A stretch of DNA of 64,000 bases from Jatrophihabitans sp. GAS493. GTDB lineage: Bacteria > Actinomycetota > Actinomycetes > Mycobacteriales > Jatrophihabitantaceae. The translations under genes were made by a program, and so were the position numbers. Under the pieces are notes generated by a model, which did no database searches, was not told the origin of the DNA, and was given only the letters and a program-made list of their open reading frames with translations. Shown in pieces: positions 45,813 to 55,328 of the stretch; the first letter of the stretch is position 1; the number at the start of each line of letters is the position of its first letter. Location of the stretch: assembly GCF_900230215.1 (NCBI RefSeq), contig NZ_LT907982.1, positions 1,550,001 through 1,614,000 of the forward strand, given 5' to 3'.

Positions 45813-48800
45813 GTGACCGGCATTCACGTACCGAAGCACCCGGTGCGGGTGCTCACCGCCGCTGCGCTCTTCGACGGTCATGACGCGGCGATCAACATCA
45901 TGCGGCGGATCCTGCAGACGCAGGGGGCCGAGGTGATCCACCTCGGACACAATCGCTCGGTCGACGAGGTGGTTACCGCGGCGATCCAGGAGGACGTCCA
46001 GGCGATCGCCATCAGCTCGTATCAGGGCGGGCACGTCGAGTACTTCGAGTACTTGGTAAAACTGCTGGCCGAGCGAGGCGCCGGTCAGATCGCCGTCTAC
46101 GGCGGCGGCGGTGGCACCATCGTGGCCGAGGAGATCGCCCGTCTGCATGCGTCGGGCGTCCGGCGCATCTTCTCCCCGCAGGACGGGCAGCAGCTGGGTC
46201 TGGCGGCGATGGTCAACACCATCATCGCCGACAACGACCACCCGCTTGCGCCGCCGCCCGGCGATCTGATCGCGCGCCTCGTCGCCGGCGAGACGGGTGC
46301 CCTGGCGCGCAGCATCTCGCTGCTGGAGGCCGGGCAGCTCGGGCGCGAAGACGTTCCTTCCCCGGGCGAGAGCCACTCGGTCGTCCTCGGCATCACCGGC
46401 ACCGGCGGTTCGGGGAAGTCCTCGCTCACCGACGAGTTGATTCGCCGCGTCCGGATGGACCAGCGGGACGCGATTCGTATCGCGGTGCTGGCCGTCGACC
46501 CGACCCGCCGCCGCGGCGGGGGAGCGCTGCTCGGTGACCGCATCCGGATGAACAGCCTCGGTGAGGACCAGGTCTACTTCCGCTCGTTGGCCACCCGCGC
46601 CAGTGGCAGTGAAGTGCCGGCCTGCCTTCCGGAGGCGATCGCCGCCTGCCGGGCCGCCGGCTACGGGTTGATCATCGTCGAGACGCCGGGCATCGGTCAG
46701 GGTGATGACGCGATCGTCTCCCTCGTTGACGCCTCGCTCTACGTGATGACCGCGGAGTTCGGTGCCGCGTCGCAGCTGGAGAAGATCGGCATGCTCGACT
46801 ACGCCGATGTCGTCGCCATCAACAAGTTCGAACGGCGCGGCTCGGAGGATGCGCGCCGCGATGTGGCCCGGCAGTTGGTTCGCAACCGGGAAGCCTTCGG
46901 CCAGTCGTGGGAGCAGATGCCGGTCTTCGGCACGAGTGCGGCCAGCTTCAACGACGACGGTGTGACGGCTCTGTACCAGCAGTTGCGTGAATTGCTGGCC
47001 GAGAAGGGGTTGCCGGTCGTTGACGGCACGCTGGCGCCGGTGGCGGTGAAGAGCTCGTCCGGGCTGACGACCCCGGTGCCGGCCGAACGGGTGCGCTACC
47101 TGGCTGAGATCGCCGCGACCGTGCGGTCATATCACGACGACACAGCCGAGCAGTCCGAGCGAGTCCGGGAACTCCAGGCGCTGGAGACCGTCCGGAAGCT
47201 GATTCCCGCCAGCTCGGACTTGGAGACGGCGGTGGAGCGCGCGCAGTCGCAGGTCTCGGGGACCACCCGCAAGACGCTGGTCGAATGGGAGCAGCGGGTC
47301 ATCGACTACTCCGGCGACGAATTGCTGCTGGGTGGTCGCGCCGTTGCGCTCACCCGCACGACGCTCTCGGGATCGCGAGTCCGCCGGGTATCGCTGCCCA
47401 AGTTTGCCGACCGAGGTGAGCTGCTGCGATTCCTGCGCGATGAGAACCTGCCCGGATACTTCCCCTACACGGCCGGGGTCTTCCCGCTCAAGCGGGACGG
47501 CGAGGACCCGGCCCGGATGTTCGCCGGCGAGGGCGATGCCTTCCGCACCAACCGCCGCTTCCACCTGCTGTCGGAGGGGCAGCCCGCGACGCGGCTGTCG
47601 ACCGCCTTCGACTCGGTGACCCTCTACGGGCGCGATCCGCAGGAACGTCCTGATATCTACGGCAAGGTTGGTACATCGGGGGTCTCGATCGCGACCCTGG
47701 AGGACATGAAGGTTCTCTACGGCGGCTTCGATCTGCTGTCGCCCTCCACCTCGGTCTCGATGACCATCAATGGTCCGGCGCCGACGCTGCTCGCCTTCTT
47801 CCTCAACACCGCGATTGACCAGCAACTTGAGGCGTTCCGGGCCGCGCAGGGACGCGAGCCGTCGCCGGATGAGGCGGCCGAGGTGCGCGCGAACGCCCTG
47901 AGAAACGTGCGGGGAACTGTGCAGGCCGACATCCTGAAAGAGGATCAGGGACAGAACACCTGCATCTTCTCCACCGACTTCTCGCTGCGAATGATGGGCG
48001 ATATCGCCGAGTGGTTCGTGCAGAACGAGGTACGCAACTTCTACTCCGTGTCGATCTCCGGGTATCACATCGCCGAGGCCGGGGCTAACCCGATCAGCCA
48101 GTTGGCCTTCACACTGGCGAATGGGTTTACCTACGTCGAGTCGTATCTGGCCCGGGGCATGAAGATCGACGACTTCGCGCCGAATCTCTCCTTCTTCTTC
48201 TCCAACGGGATGGACGCCGAGTACACCGTGTTGGGGCGGGTGGCCCGGCGCATCTGGGCCGTCGCGATGCGCGACCGCTACGGGGCGAATGACCGCTCGC
48301 AGAAGTTGAAGTATCACGTGCAGACCTCTGGTCGCTCGCTGCATGCGCAGGAGATGGCCTTCAACGACATCCGCACCACGCTGCAGGCGCTGAATGCCCT
48401 CTATGACAACGCCAATAGCCTCCACACGAACGCCTATGACGAGGCGGTGACGACGCCCTCGGCGGAGTCGGTACGCCGGGCCCTGGCGATTCAGCTGGTG
48501 ATCACGAAGGAGTGGGGCCTGTCGGCGAATGAGAACCCGCTGCAGGGCTCCTTCGTTGTCGAGGAGCTGACCCAGTTGGTCGAGGAGGCGGTGCTCGCCG
48601 AGTTCGATCGCCTCACTGACCGCGGCGGTGTGCTGGGCGCGATGGAGAGCGGCTACCAGCGCGGACGCATTCAGGACGAGTCGATGCTCTATGAACAGCG
48701 CAAGCACGACGGCAGCCTGCCGCTGGTCGGGGTCAACACCTTCCTCGCCCCGGTCTCAGAGGCCGAGCCGCAGACCCTGGAACTGGCTCGCGGGACGGAG

Positions 48801-49010
48801 ACGGAGAAGCAGTCGCAGCTCTCGCGACTGGCCGACTTCAAGGCCACCCACTCCGCCGAGGCGCCGGCGGCGCTGCAGCGGCTGCAGGAGGCGGCGGTGA
48901 AGGGCGAGAATGTCTTTGCGGTACTGATGGATGCAGCTCGCGTCTGCAGTCTCAACGAGATCACCGACGCCTTCTTCGAGGTCGGCGGCCAGTATCGCAG
49001 GAACGTGTAG
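45813..49010 (+). CDS. icmF: Fused isobutyryl-CoA mutase
   Basis: A protein of about 1065 residues that joins three units usually separate. They are a B12-binding domain (TAAALFDGHDAAINIMRRIL near the start), a MeaI-type GTPase chaperone (P-loop GITGTGGSGKSS from about 193, and N337-K-F-E), and the mutase TIM barrel (GYFPYTAGVFPLKRDGEDPARMFAG near 549). It interconverts isobutyryl-CoA and n-butyryl-CoA with adenosylcobalamin; some members prefer isovaleryl/pivalyl-CoA. The frame opens at TTG 45774, but that lies in the palindromes. GTG 45813 gives the usual short N-terminus (TGIHVPKHPVRVLTAA). Confidence 0.93.
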   Translation: MTGIHVPKHPVRVLTAAALFDGHDAAINIMRRILQTQGAEVIHLGHNRSVDEVVTAAIQEDVQAIAISSYQGGHVEYFEYLVKLLAERGAGQIAVYGGGGGTIVAEEIARLHASGVRRIFSPQDGQQLGLAAMVNTIIADNDHPLAPPPGDLIARLVAGETGALARSISLLEAGQLGREDVPSPGESHSVVLGITGTGGSGKSSLTDELIRRVRMDQRDAIRIAVLAVDPTRRRGGGALLGDRIRMNSLGEDQVYFRSLATRASGSEVPACLPEAIAACRAAGYGLIIVETPGIGQGDDAIVSLVDASLYVMTAEFGAASQLEKIGMLDYADVVAINKFERRGSEDARRDVARQLVRNREAFGQSWEQMPVFGTSAASFNDDGVTALYQQLRELLAEKGLPVVDGTLAPVAVKSSSGLTTPVPAERVRYLAEIAATVRSYHDDTAEQSERVRELQALETVRKLIPASSDLETAVERAQSQVSGTTRKTLVEWEQRVIDYSGDELLLGGRAVALTRTTLSGSRVRRVSLPKFADRGELLRFLRDENLPGYFPYTAGVFPLKRDGEDPARMFAGEGDAFRTNRRFHLLSEGQPATRLSTAFDSVTLYGRDPQERPDIYGKVGTSGVSIATLEDMKVLYGGFDLLSPSTSVSMTINGPAPTLLAFFLNTAIDQQLEAFRAAQGREPSPDEAAEVRANALRNVRGTVQADILKEDQGQNTCIFSTDFSLRMMGDIAEWFVQNEVRNFYSVSISGYHIAEAGANPISQLAFTLANGFTYVESYLARGMKIDDFAPNLSFFFSNGMDAEYTVLGRVARRIWAVAMRDRYGANDRSQKLKYHVQTSGRSLHAQEMAFNDIRTTLQALNALYDNANSLHTNAYDEAVTTPSAESVRRALAIQLVITKEWGLSANENPLQGSFVVEELTQLVEEAVLAEFDRLTDRGGVLGAMESGYQRGRIQDESMLYEQRKHDGSLPLVGVNTFLAPVSEAEPQTLELARGTETEKQSQLSRLADFKATHSAEAPAALQRLQEAAVKGENVFAVLMDAARVCSLNEITDAFFEVGGQYRRNV

Positions 49011-49133
49011 CTGCTCTTTGTTCGCCCGATGGGCGTCGCCGATACCACCGTTGTGATGATCGCTCGAGTTTCTCGTTGCTTTTAGGCAGATCGTCCATTG
49101 ATTTGATGAATCGAACAGATGTACGGTTGACAG

Positions 49134-50714
49134 ATGGAAGACGACTCTCTCGACCCTTCGGGCCCGCAGCCCGGCTCTGGCTCGGGTCGTTGGCCAGACG
49201 CCATAGACTTGGGTGAGCCGTTCTGCGCCGAAAGCGTCGCGGATCTGCTGGACGATTCGATCACTGATCTCTCTGCAAACACAGCGTCTCTCTCGGCGAA
49301 CACAGCGTCTCATCTCCCTCTGACAGTCTTGGATGTTCTTGCCTTCCCGAATGAGTTCGCCCAGCACTTCGCCCAATCCGATCCGGATCCAGCGGATCTG
49401 CCGTTACTCAGCTTGCTCGAGTCGCGAGCGCTGACGGCGGCCGGCCGGGTTGATCTGCTGATCGCGCTGCGACGCCATACCGCGGCCTTGAACGCCGCGA
49501 CGACGGTCGGGTTGGCGGTGATGGTGGAGCGCGTCACCGACGACGGGTTGAGCCTGGAGATGGGTCATGCCTGCGCCAACGCCGAGATCTCAACAGCGTT
49601 GATGATCTCCCCGCGGGTGGCGGCGTTCGAACTGTCACACGCCGCACAGTTGGTCACCAGGCTCCCGGCCGCGATGGGCCTCCTCAAACGCGGTGTGATC
49701 ACCGATGCTCATGCCACGGTGCTGGCCCGGGAGACGGTCGGTGTCGATGACCAGGCTGTCGTCGATCGGGTCGAGGCGAGCGTGTTGGGTCGGGCGCCAG
49801 ATCAGACCCCACAGCTCTTCGCGAAATCTGTGAAACGCGCGGTGATCAAGCACAATCACGTGACGGTGGAGAAGCAGCACAAGGATGCCGTTGCTAAACG
49901 TACGGTCGAGCACACACCCCGACCGGATGGGATGGGTGAGATCTGGGCCCTCTTGCCGGCGGAGGACGCAGCCGCGGTGATGACCACGGTCCGGGCGTTG
50001 ACCGCGCGGAAGCGCGCTGGCGATCCGCGGACCGCGGACCAACGCCGCGCCGATGCGTTTACCCAAGTTTTCATCGACAGTCTGAACACCCCGGGAAGGC
50101 TGGCGACGCAGCACGGGCTGCGCCCTACCGTTCAGGTAACCGTCGCGATGACCACACTGATGGGCGCCAACGAACTCCCCGGTGACCTCGAGGGTCATGG
50201 ACCGATCCCGGCGTCGGTGGCGCGGCGGATCGCCGCCGACCCAACCGGCACCTGGCGGCGGTTGATCACTGACCCCGCCACCGGAGAACTCCTCGAATAC
50301 GGCCGCACTCGCTATACCCCGCCGCGGGATTTAGCCGATTTCGTCATCGCGAGGGATCAGCTCTGCTCCTTCCCGACCTGCAGCGTCTCCGCGAGACAGT
50401 CGGACCTCGACCACCGCGTCAGGTTCCCCGACGGGCCTACGAACAAGCACAATATGGACCCCAAGTGCCGATGCCACCATCGCCTCAAACACGAAACCGG
50501 ATGGAAGGCGACAGCGACCCGGGATGAGACCGGCAATCGCTACGAGTGGCGATCTCCGACGGGTCATACCTACCGGAATGTCACCCCGCAGCTCCACGAC
50601 CCCGACGCCAATCACTGGCAACCCGACGATGTAGGCGGCCCCGAGCGCGACGACGGCGACCGGTCGGCATCTGGCAACCCGAGTCCCGCCGACGATGATC
50701 CGCCACCCTTCTAA
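49134..50714 (+). CDS. DUF222 / 13E12-repeat HNH endonuclease family protein
   Basis: A 526-residue protein with the actinobacterial DUF222 region (about 90-330) and a C-terminal HNH nuclease motif. The motif reads CSFPTCSVSARQSDLDHRV, then GPTNKHNMDPKCRCHHRLKH, with the cysteines, DH and HH expected. These genes are multicopy and variable in mycobacteria and relatives and behave like mobile or recombining elements; their role is unknown. The N-terminus holds a short LSANTAS repeat encoded by a 21-bp duplication near 49269-49312. The C-terminal tail is Asp/Pro-rich. Confidence 0.87.
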   Translation: MEDDSLDPSGPQPGSGSGRWPDAIDLGEPFCAESVADLLDDSITDLSANTASLSANTASHLPLTVLDVLAFPNEFAQHFAQSDPDPADLPLLSLLESRALTAAGRVDLLIALRRHTAALNAATTVGLAVMVERVTDDGLSLEMGHACANAEISTALMISPRVAAFELSHAAQLVTRLPAAMGLLKRGVITDAHATVLARETVGVDDQAVVDRVEASVLGRAPDQTPQLFAKSVKRAVIKHNHVTVEKQHKDAVAKRTVEHTPRPDGMGEIWALLPAEDAAAVMTTVRALTARKRAGDPRTADQRRADAFTQVFIDSLNTPGRLATQHGLRPTVQVTVAMTTLMGANELPGDLEGHGPIPASVARRIAADPTGTWRRLITDPATGELLEYGRTRYTPPRDLADFVIARDQLCSFPTCSVSARQSDLDHRVRFPDGPTNKHNMDPKCRCHHRLKHETGWKATATRDETGNRYEWRSPTGHTYRNVTPQLHDPDANHWQPDDVGGPERDDGDRSASGNPSPADDDPPPF

Positions 50715-50716
50715 GC

Positions 50717-50737
50717 CCGTTCGGTCGCGCCGAACGG
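50717..50737. terminator. Hairpin after the DUF222 gene
   Basis: CCGTTCGG (50717-50724) and CCGAACGG (50730-50737) form a perfect 8-bp stem with a 5-base loop, directly after the stop codon and before the MarR gene. Confidence 0.55.
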
Positions 50738-50770
50738 ACTGCCCGAGCTGCGGTAGCTAGGATCACTTCC

Positions 50771-51274
50771 GTGACCGAGGATGTTCCGCCCATCGATCCG
50801 ATCTATGAGGCCCGGCGGCAGTGGGCCGCGCACGGTTGGGATGACGCCGCGGACGGTATGGCCATCGTCACCGGAATCACCCGGGTGCATCAGATCTTCA
50901 TGGGTCGTGTCGACGCGGTGTTGCGGCCGATGGGGCTCACCTTCGCCCGCTACGAGTTGCTCGTCCTGCTCTCCTTCAGCCGCAAGGGTGCGATGACGAT
51001 GAAGCGGATCGGTTCACTGCTGCAGGTCCATCCGACCAGCGTCACCAGCGTGGTGGATCGGTTGGAGAGCCAGGGTTTCGTGCAGCGCCGCGCCGATACC
51101 GACGATGGTCGATCGGTTCGCGTCCACCTGCTCAAGCCCGGCCGTCGCATCGCGGCCGAAGCGACCGAGGTGCTCAACGCCGAGGTCTTCGAAAAGCTTG
51201 GTCTGAAATCCCGAGACCTGCAGTCACTCGCCCGAATCCTCACCGGAATCAGGAGTTCGGCAGGAGATTTCTGA
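50771..51274 (+). CDS. MarR family transcriptional regulator
   Basis: A 167-residue winged-helix protein. LTFARYELLVLLSFSRKGAMTMKRIGSLLQVHPTSVTSVVDRLESQGFVQRRADTDDGRSVRVHLLKPGRR is the MarR DNA-binding core with the wing D-x-R. It stands alone. Its last 26 bases overlap the end of the convergent BtuF-like gene. Targets are unknown; the nearby acyl-CoA mutase and nucleoside operons are possible. Confidence 0.88.
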   Translation: MTEDVPPIDPIYEARRQWAAHGWDDAADGMAIVTGITRVHQIFMGRVDAVLRPMGLTFARYELLVLLSFSRKGAMTMKRIGSLLQVHPTSVTSVVDRLESQGFVQRRADTDDGRSVRVHLLKPGRRIAAEATEVLNAEVFEKLGLKSRDLQSLARILTGIRSSAGDF

Positions 51275-52031
51275 GTTCGTCGCGCGCCGTGGCCAGCGAC
51301 GGGCCGTACCAGGTCAGCAGCCGCCCGGGAACCAGGGCGGTCTCGACCTGGGGGAAGCACTCGGGGCCGTCGACGGCCGAGAAGGCATAGGGTTCATCGG
51401 GAAGAACCACCAGCCGGGGTCCGGCCGCCAGAATCTCCTCCACCGACACGTGCGGGTAGCGCGAGGAGCTCGCGCCGAAGACGTTCTCCAGGCCCAGGCG
51501 CTCGGCCAGATCCCCGGTGAACGTCGAATGCCCGACCACCATCCACGGTTCTCGCCACACGGCGATGGCCGTGGGCCGGCGTCGCTCCGGCACCGGCGCG
51601 CCCCAGGCGGCGTCGGCATCGGTGAGCCACTGCGGCGCCGACCAGCCCAGCGCCTCGGTGAAGAGGCGGCGCAGTGAGATCAGCGCCTGGGCCACCGTCT
51701 CGATCTCGGTAACCCAGACCGGCACGCCCGCCGATCGCAGCCGGTTGACGTCGATGAGGCGGTTCTCCTCCTTGTTGGCCAGCACAATCTCCGGCCGCAG
51801 GGCGATGATCGCGGCGGTATCCGGATTCTTGGTGCCGCGAATGCGCGTGCTGCTCAGGTCGGCGGGGTGCGTGCACCACTCGGTGACCGCGACCAGCGCC
51901 GACGGGTCGACACTGGCCACCGACTCGGTGAGCGACGGCACCAGCGAGACGATCCGGCTCACGTGGTTGGGCAGCTCCACCCTGGTGCCGAGGTCGTCCA
52001 CCGCACTCCGAAGACCCGAGTGGGACGTCAC
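51249..52031 (-). CDS. BtuF-like helical-backbone metal receptor without signal peptide
   Basis: A protein of about 260 residues with the class III periplasmic-binding (BtuF/FecB) fold: RIVSLVPSLTESVASV at the start, GTKNPDTAAIIALRPEIVLANKEENR, then LERLGLENVFG-type and EEILAAGPRLVVLPDEPYAF stretches. These proteins normally bind cobalamin or Fe-siderophores outside the cell. Here the GTG at 52031 overlaps the mutase stop by four bases (GTGA) and no signal peptide or lipobox precedes the domain, so the product looks cytoplasmic. No permease or ATPase gene is adjacent. Confidence 0.8.
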   Translation of the reverse strand: MTSHSGLRSAVDDLGTRVELPNHVSRIVSLVPSLTESVASVDPSALVAVTEWCTHPADLSSTRIRGTKNPDTAAIIALRPEIVLANKEENRLIDVNRLRSAGVPVWVTEIETVAQALISLRRLFTEALGWSAPQWLTDADAAWGAPVPERRRPTAIAVWREPWMVVGHSTFTGDLAERLGLENVFGASSSRYPHVSVEEILAAGPRLVVLPDEPYAFSAVDGPECFPQVETALVPGRLLTWYGPSLATARDELRNLLPNS

Positions 52032-53665
52032 TCCAGACCCAGCGCAGCGCTCATCTCGCCGCGGAGCCGGGTCAGCAGGCCCCGTGCCGTCGCGGCGGAC
52101 TCCTCGGCCGACGCGGCGGTAACCACAACTTCGAGGTAGGCCTTCAGCTTCGGCTCCGTGCCGGACGGGCGAACCACTACCCGTCCCGACGCCCATCGCA
52201 GCCGCACGCCGTCGGTCGCCGGCAGCAACTCCTCGACGCTGACCGCCGACCCGAGCAGCGAGGTCGGCGGGTGCGCCCGCAGCCGGGCCATCGCGTCGGT
52301 GATCATCGACAGGTCCTCGACCCGGTAGGAGAGCTGGTCAGTGGCGAAGAGCCCGTATTTCTCGGCCAATTCGTCCAGGCGCCCGGCCAACGACGAGCCG
52401 GCGGCGGCCAGCGAGGCGGCCAACTCGGCCACCAGCAATCCGGCGCTCACACCGTCCTTGTCCCGCACCAGCCCGGGAGCGACTGCGTACCCCAATGCCT
52501 CTTCGTAGGCGAAGGCCAGATCCGGTGCGGCGCGGGAGAGCCACTTGAACCCGGTCAGCGTCTCGGCATAGCCCACGCCGGCATCGGCGGCCAGCACCGA
52601 CAGCAGGGAAGAGGAGACGATCGTGGTGGCATACGTTCCGACAACTCCCTTGCGGATAAGGGCATCGGCCAGCAGTACCCCGACCTCGTCGCCGCGCAGC
52701 ATCCGCCAGCCATCGGCGAATACCGCGGCCACCCCGCAGCGGTCGGCATCCGGGTCATTGGCGATCACGACATCGGCACCGGTTGACTTAGCCGTAGCCA
52801 GGGCCAGATCCAACGCGCCCGGCTCCTCGGGGTTGGGGAAGGCGACCGTCGGGAAGTCCGGGTCAGGTCGGGTCTGCTCCTCGACCTCGATGACGTCGCC
52901 GAAACCGGCGGCGGCCAGCACCCGCGTCATCACCTCGGTGCCCACCCCGTGCATCGCGGTATGCACGATCCGCACGTCCCGCGGTCCGTCGGCGATGAGC
53001 CCGACCACTGCGGCGACGTAGCGGTCGACCACGTCTGACTCGACCACGCGGTACGTCTGGCTCAGCGGCAGCGCTCGGACGGAGCCGACGCCCCGGATCG
53101 CCGCCTCGATCTCGGCGTCCACCGGCGGCACGATCTGTGCCCCGTCGCCGACATACACCTTGTAGCCATTGTCCTGCGGCGGGTTGTGCGAGGCGGTCAC
53201 CATGATCCCGACGGCGGCCCCGAAGTGCAGCACGCTGAAGGCCAGCACCGGGGTGGGCAGCGGCCGCGGAAGCACGAGAACTTCGTAGCCGGCGGCGGCG
53301 AGAATTCCCGCAGAATCATGGGCGAAGTCATACGAACCGTGGCGCGCGTCGTAGCCGATCACGACGGTTGCGCCAGCTGAACCGTGCCCGGCCAGCCAGC
53401 TGGCGATGCCGGCCGCGGTGCGGCGCACCACCGCCCGGTTCATGCCGTTCGGGCCGGACCGGATCGGGCCCCGCAGTCCGGCCGTGCCGAAGGCGAGTGG
53501 CCCACTGAAGCGATCGGCCAGCTCTGCCCAGTCGCCCGCGTCGATCAGCCCCTGCAGCGACGCGGCGGCCGCCGGATCGATCTCGTCGGCGATCCAGGCT
53601 GAGACGGTAGCGGCGAGCGCCGCGGTGTCGACACCCGCACGCCCGGCGCCGGTCTGATCAGCCAC
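52028..53665 (-). CDS. Phosphohexomutase (phosphomannomutase/phosphoglucomutase family)
   Basis: A 545-residue α-D-phosphohexomutase. FGTAGLRGPIRSG opens domain 1; TASHNPPQDNGYKVY holds the phosphoserine; NDPDADRCGVA is the Mg site; RPSGTEPK is the phosphate-binding loop near the end. The family interconverts hexose 1- and 6-phosphates; longer members like this can also use pentose phosphates (PGM2/phosphopentomutase-like). Placement after a purine nucleoside phosphorylase fits a role on ribose 1-phosphate, which is inference. The GTG start overlaps the SDR stop by eight bases. Confidence 0.9.
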   Translation of the reverse strand: MADQTGAGRAGVDTAALAATVSAWIADEIDPAAAASLQGLIDAGDWAELADRFSGPLAFGTAGLRGPIRSGPNGMNRAVVRRTAAGIASWLAGHGSAGATVVIGYDARHGSYDFAHDSAGILAAAGYEVLVLPRPLPTPVLAFSVLHFGAAVGIMVTASHNPPQDNGYKVYVGDGAQIVPPVDAEIEAAIRGVGSVRALPLSQTYRVVESDVVDRYVAAVVGLIADGPRDVRIVHTAMHGVGTEVMTRVLAAAGFGDVIEVEEQTRPDPDFPTVAFPNPEEPGALDLALATAKSTGADVVIANDPDADRCGVAAVFADGWRMLRGDEVGVLLADALIRKGVVGTYATTIVSSSLLSVLAADAGVGYAETLTGFKWLSRAAPDLAFAYEEALGYAVAPGLVRDKDGVSAGLLVAELAASLAAAGSSLAGRLDELAEKYGLFATDQLSYRVEDLSMITDAMARLRAHPPTSLLGSAVSVEELLPATDGVRLRWASGRVVVRPSGTEPKLKAYLEVVVTAASAEESAATARGLLTRLRGEMSAALGLE

Positions 53666-54464
53666 GGGCCCGCACTTCGTCGATGCCGAAGCCGGTAGTG
53701 GTGAAGCCGCCGCCCACCAGGTCGTCGGAGGCGAACGCCGGGCTCTCGGTGAGCTGTGAGGCGAAGGCCTCGGCGTCGTCCACCGGCCGATAACCTATGG
53801 CGAATCCCTCCTCCAGAGACCACCAGCGCCGGGTGTTGGCCGAGACCCCCCAGACGACCGAGTAATCGACCTCGGTGCGTAGCGCCGCGTCGACCAGGCG
53901 GGTGAAGTCGTCGGGGGAGAGCCAGGTAGAGAGTGCGCGGTGATCGGGCGGCGTCCAGTCACAGGTGCCGATCCGCAGGCAGCTCACGGTCATGCCGTAG
54001 CGCTCGACGTAGTAGCGACCGAGAGCCTCGCCGAAGATCTTGCTCACCCCGTAGAGGGTGTCCGGACGGCCGGCGCCGGCCACGGCGAGCGCAGCTGCCG
54101 GGGACGCGTCGCCGCGCGGAGTGAAGCCGACGGCGTGGTTGCTGGAGGCGTAGACGACCCGGGAGACACCGGCTCGCCGGGCCGCCTCGAAGAGCTGATA
54201 GACGCCCTCGAAGTTGGCTGAACGGATGCGTTCCCAGACGGCCTCGGTCGGCTGGCCGCCCAGGTGCACGATCGCCTCCACCGCGCCGTCGGCCAGCGCC
54301 GCGTCCAGAGCCGTCGGGTCGGCCACGTCGGCGATGATCGTCTCCGAATCGTCGGGCGAGTGCGGCACCAGATCCAGCAGGCGCAGGTCCCAGCCGCTCG
54401 CCCCGAGGCGCTGGCGCAGCATGGTGCCCAACCGCCCGGACGAGCCGGTGAGCAGAACGGTCAC
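53658..54464 (-). CDS. NAD-dependent epimerase/dehydratase (uronate dehydrogenase-like)
   Basis: An extended short-chain dehydrogenase of about 268 residues. [14 protein letters not shown] is the NAD-binding glycine motif, [11 protein letters not shown] the middle strand, and [15 protein letters not shown] the catalytic YxxxK. The C-terminus ([22 protein letters not shown]) resembles uronate dehydrogenase, but substrate is not certain. The frame is open to 54608; the GTG at 54464 is used because its GTGA overlaps the PNP stop by four bases. Confidence 0.85.
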   Translation of the reverse strand: MTVLLTGSSGRLGTMLRQRLGASGWDLRLLDLVPHSPDDSETIIADVADPTALDAALADGAVEAIVHLGGQPTEAVWERIRSANFEGVYQLFEAARRAGVSRVVYASSNHAVGFTPRGDASPAAALAVAGAGRPDTLYGVSKIFGEALGRYYVERYGMTVSCLRIGTCDWTPPDHRALSTWLSPDDFTRLVDAALRTEVDYSVVWGVSANTRRWWSLEEGFAIGYRPVDDAEAFASQLTESPAFASDDLVGGGFTTTGFGIDEVRARG

Positions 54465-55258
54465 AGCTTCTCGATGAACTCGGCCAGCAGCCCGCCCATC
54501 CGGGTCGCCGCGGCCAGCCCGGCCGCCAGCACCTCCTGATGGTCCAGCGGCTCTCCGGTGATCCCGGCGGCGAGGTTGGTCACCAGCGAGAGCCCGAGCA
54601 CCGAGCACCCCTCAGCGTGCGCCGCGATCGCCTCCAGGACGGTCGACATGCCGACCAGATCCGCGCCCAGGATGCCGGCCATCCGCACCTCGGCCGGGGT
54701 CTCGTACTGCGGACCGTGGAACATCGCGTAGACGCCTGAAGTGAGCGAGGGATCGATCGAGAGCATCAGCTCGCGCAACCGCTTCGAGTAGACGTCGGTG
54801 AGGTCGACGAAGCGTGGACCGAGCAGCGGGGTCTGCCAGGTGAGATTGAGGTGATCGCTGATAAGCACCGGATCGCCGACGGCCATCCCCGGTCGCAGCC
54901 CGCCGCAGGCGTTGGTCAGCACAACCGTCTTGCATCCGGCGGCCGCCGCCACCCGCACCCCGTGCACCACCGGCGCGACGCCGCGCCCCTCGTAGAGGTG
55001 CGTGCGTCCGAGGAAGGCCAGTACCCGCTTGCCGGCGACGTTCAGGGAACGGATCCGTCCGGCATGCCCGGCCACCGCGGGCGGCAGGAAGCCGGGCAGG
55101 TCGGTCACCGGAAACTCGTGAGTAGCTACGCCCAGGGCCTCGACGGCCGGTACCCACCCCGAGCCGAGCACGATCGCCACGTCGTGCTGGTCGACGCCGG
55201 TGAGGCGGGCGAGCTGGTCAGCGGCGGCGCGCGCGTCGGGCGCGGGATCTGTTGTCAC
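54461..55258 (-). CDS. Purine nucleoside phosphorylase (trimeric type)
   Basis: An enzyme of about 265 residues that phosphorolyses inosine and guanosine. [16 protein letters not shown] holds the phosphate serine, GRTHLYEG and [27 protein letters not shown] are diagnostic, and [15 protein letters not shown] and [12 protein letters not shown] line the purine site. An ATG exists at 55330, but it abuts the divergent mutA ATG. The GTG at 55258 gives normal length and leaves a promoter gap. It is first in a four-gene overlapping operon. Confidence 0.92.
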   Translation of the reverse strand: MTTDPAPDARAAADQLARLTGVDQHDVAIVLGSGWVPAVEALGVATHEFPVTDLPGFLPPAVAGHAGRIRSLNVAGKRVLAFLGRTHLYEGRGVAPVVHGVRVAAAAGCKTVVLTNACGGLRPGMAVGDPVLISDHLNLTWQTPLLGPRFVDLTDVYSKRLRELMLSIDPSLTSGVYAMFHGPQYETPAEVRMAGILGADLVGMSTVLEAIAAHAEGCSVLGLSLVTNLAAGITGEPLDHQEVLAAGLAAATRMGGLLAEFIEKL

Positions 55259-55272
55259 AGAGCATGAGCCTA

Positions 55273-55325
55273 CGAGATATCGGCCACTACCGGCTGAAAT
55301 GGCTGCGGATTGACCTAATATCTCG
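55273..55325. promoter_or_regulatory. Inverted repeat in the PNP/mutA divergent promoter
   Basis: CGAGATAT (55273-55280) and ATATCTCG (55318-55325) are perfect inverted copies 37 bases apart in the 70-base gap between the two start codons. The right copy ends three bases before the mutA ATG, which suggests a leaderless or tightly controlled start. Confidence 0.4.
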
Positions 55326-55328
55326 CTC

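Noticed and set aside
47127-48707. 526-codon minus-strand frame inside icmF
   Set aside because: An antisense shadow of the mutase domain, whose conserved residues are intact on the plus strand.
51249-52196. Longer N-terminus for the BtuF-like protein that might hold a signal peptide
   Set aside because: The extra 55 residues are Arg/Gly-rich with no hydrophobic stretch and lie inside the phosphohexomutase gene.
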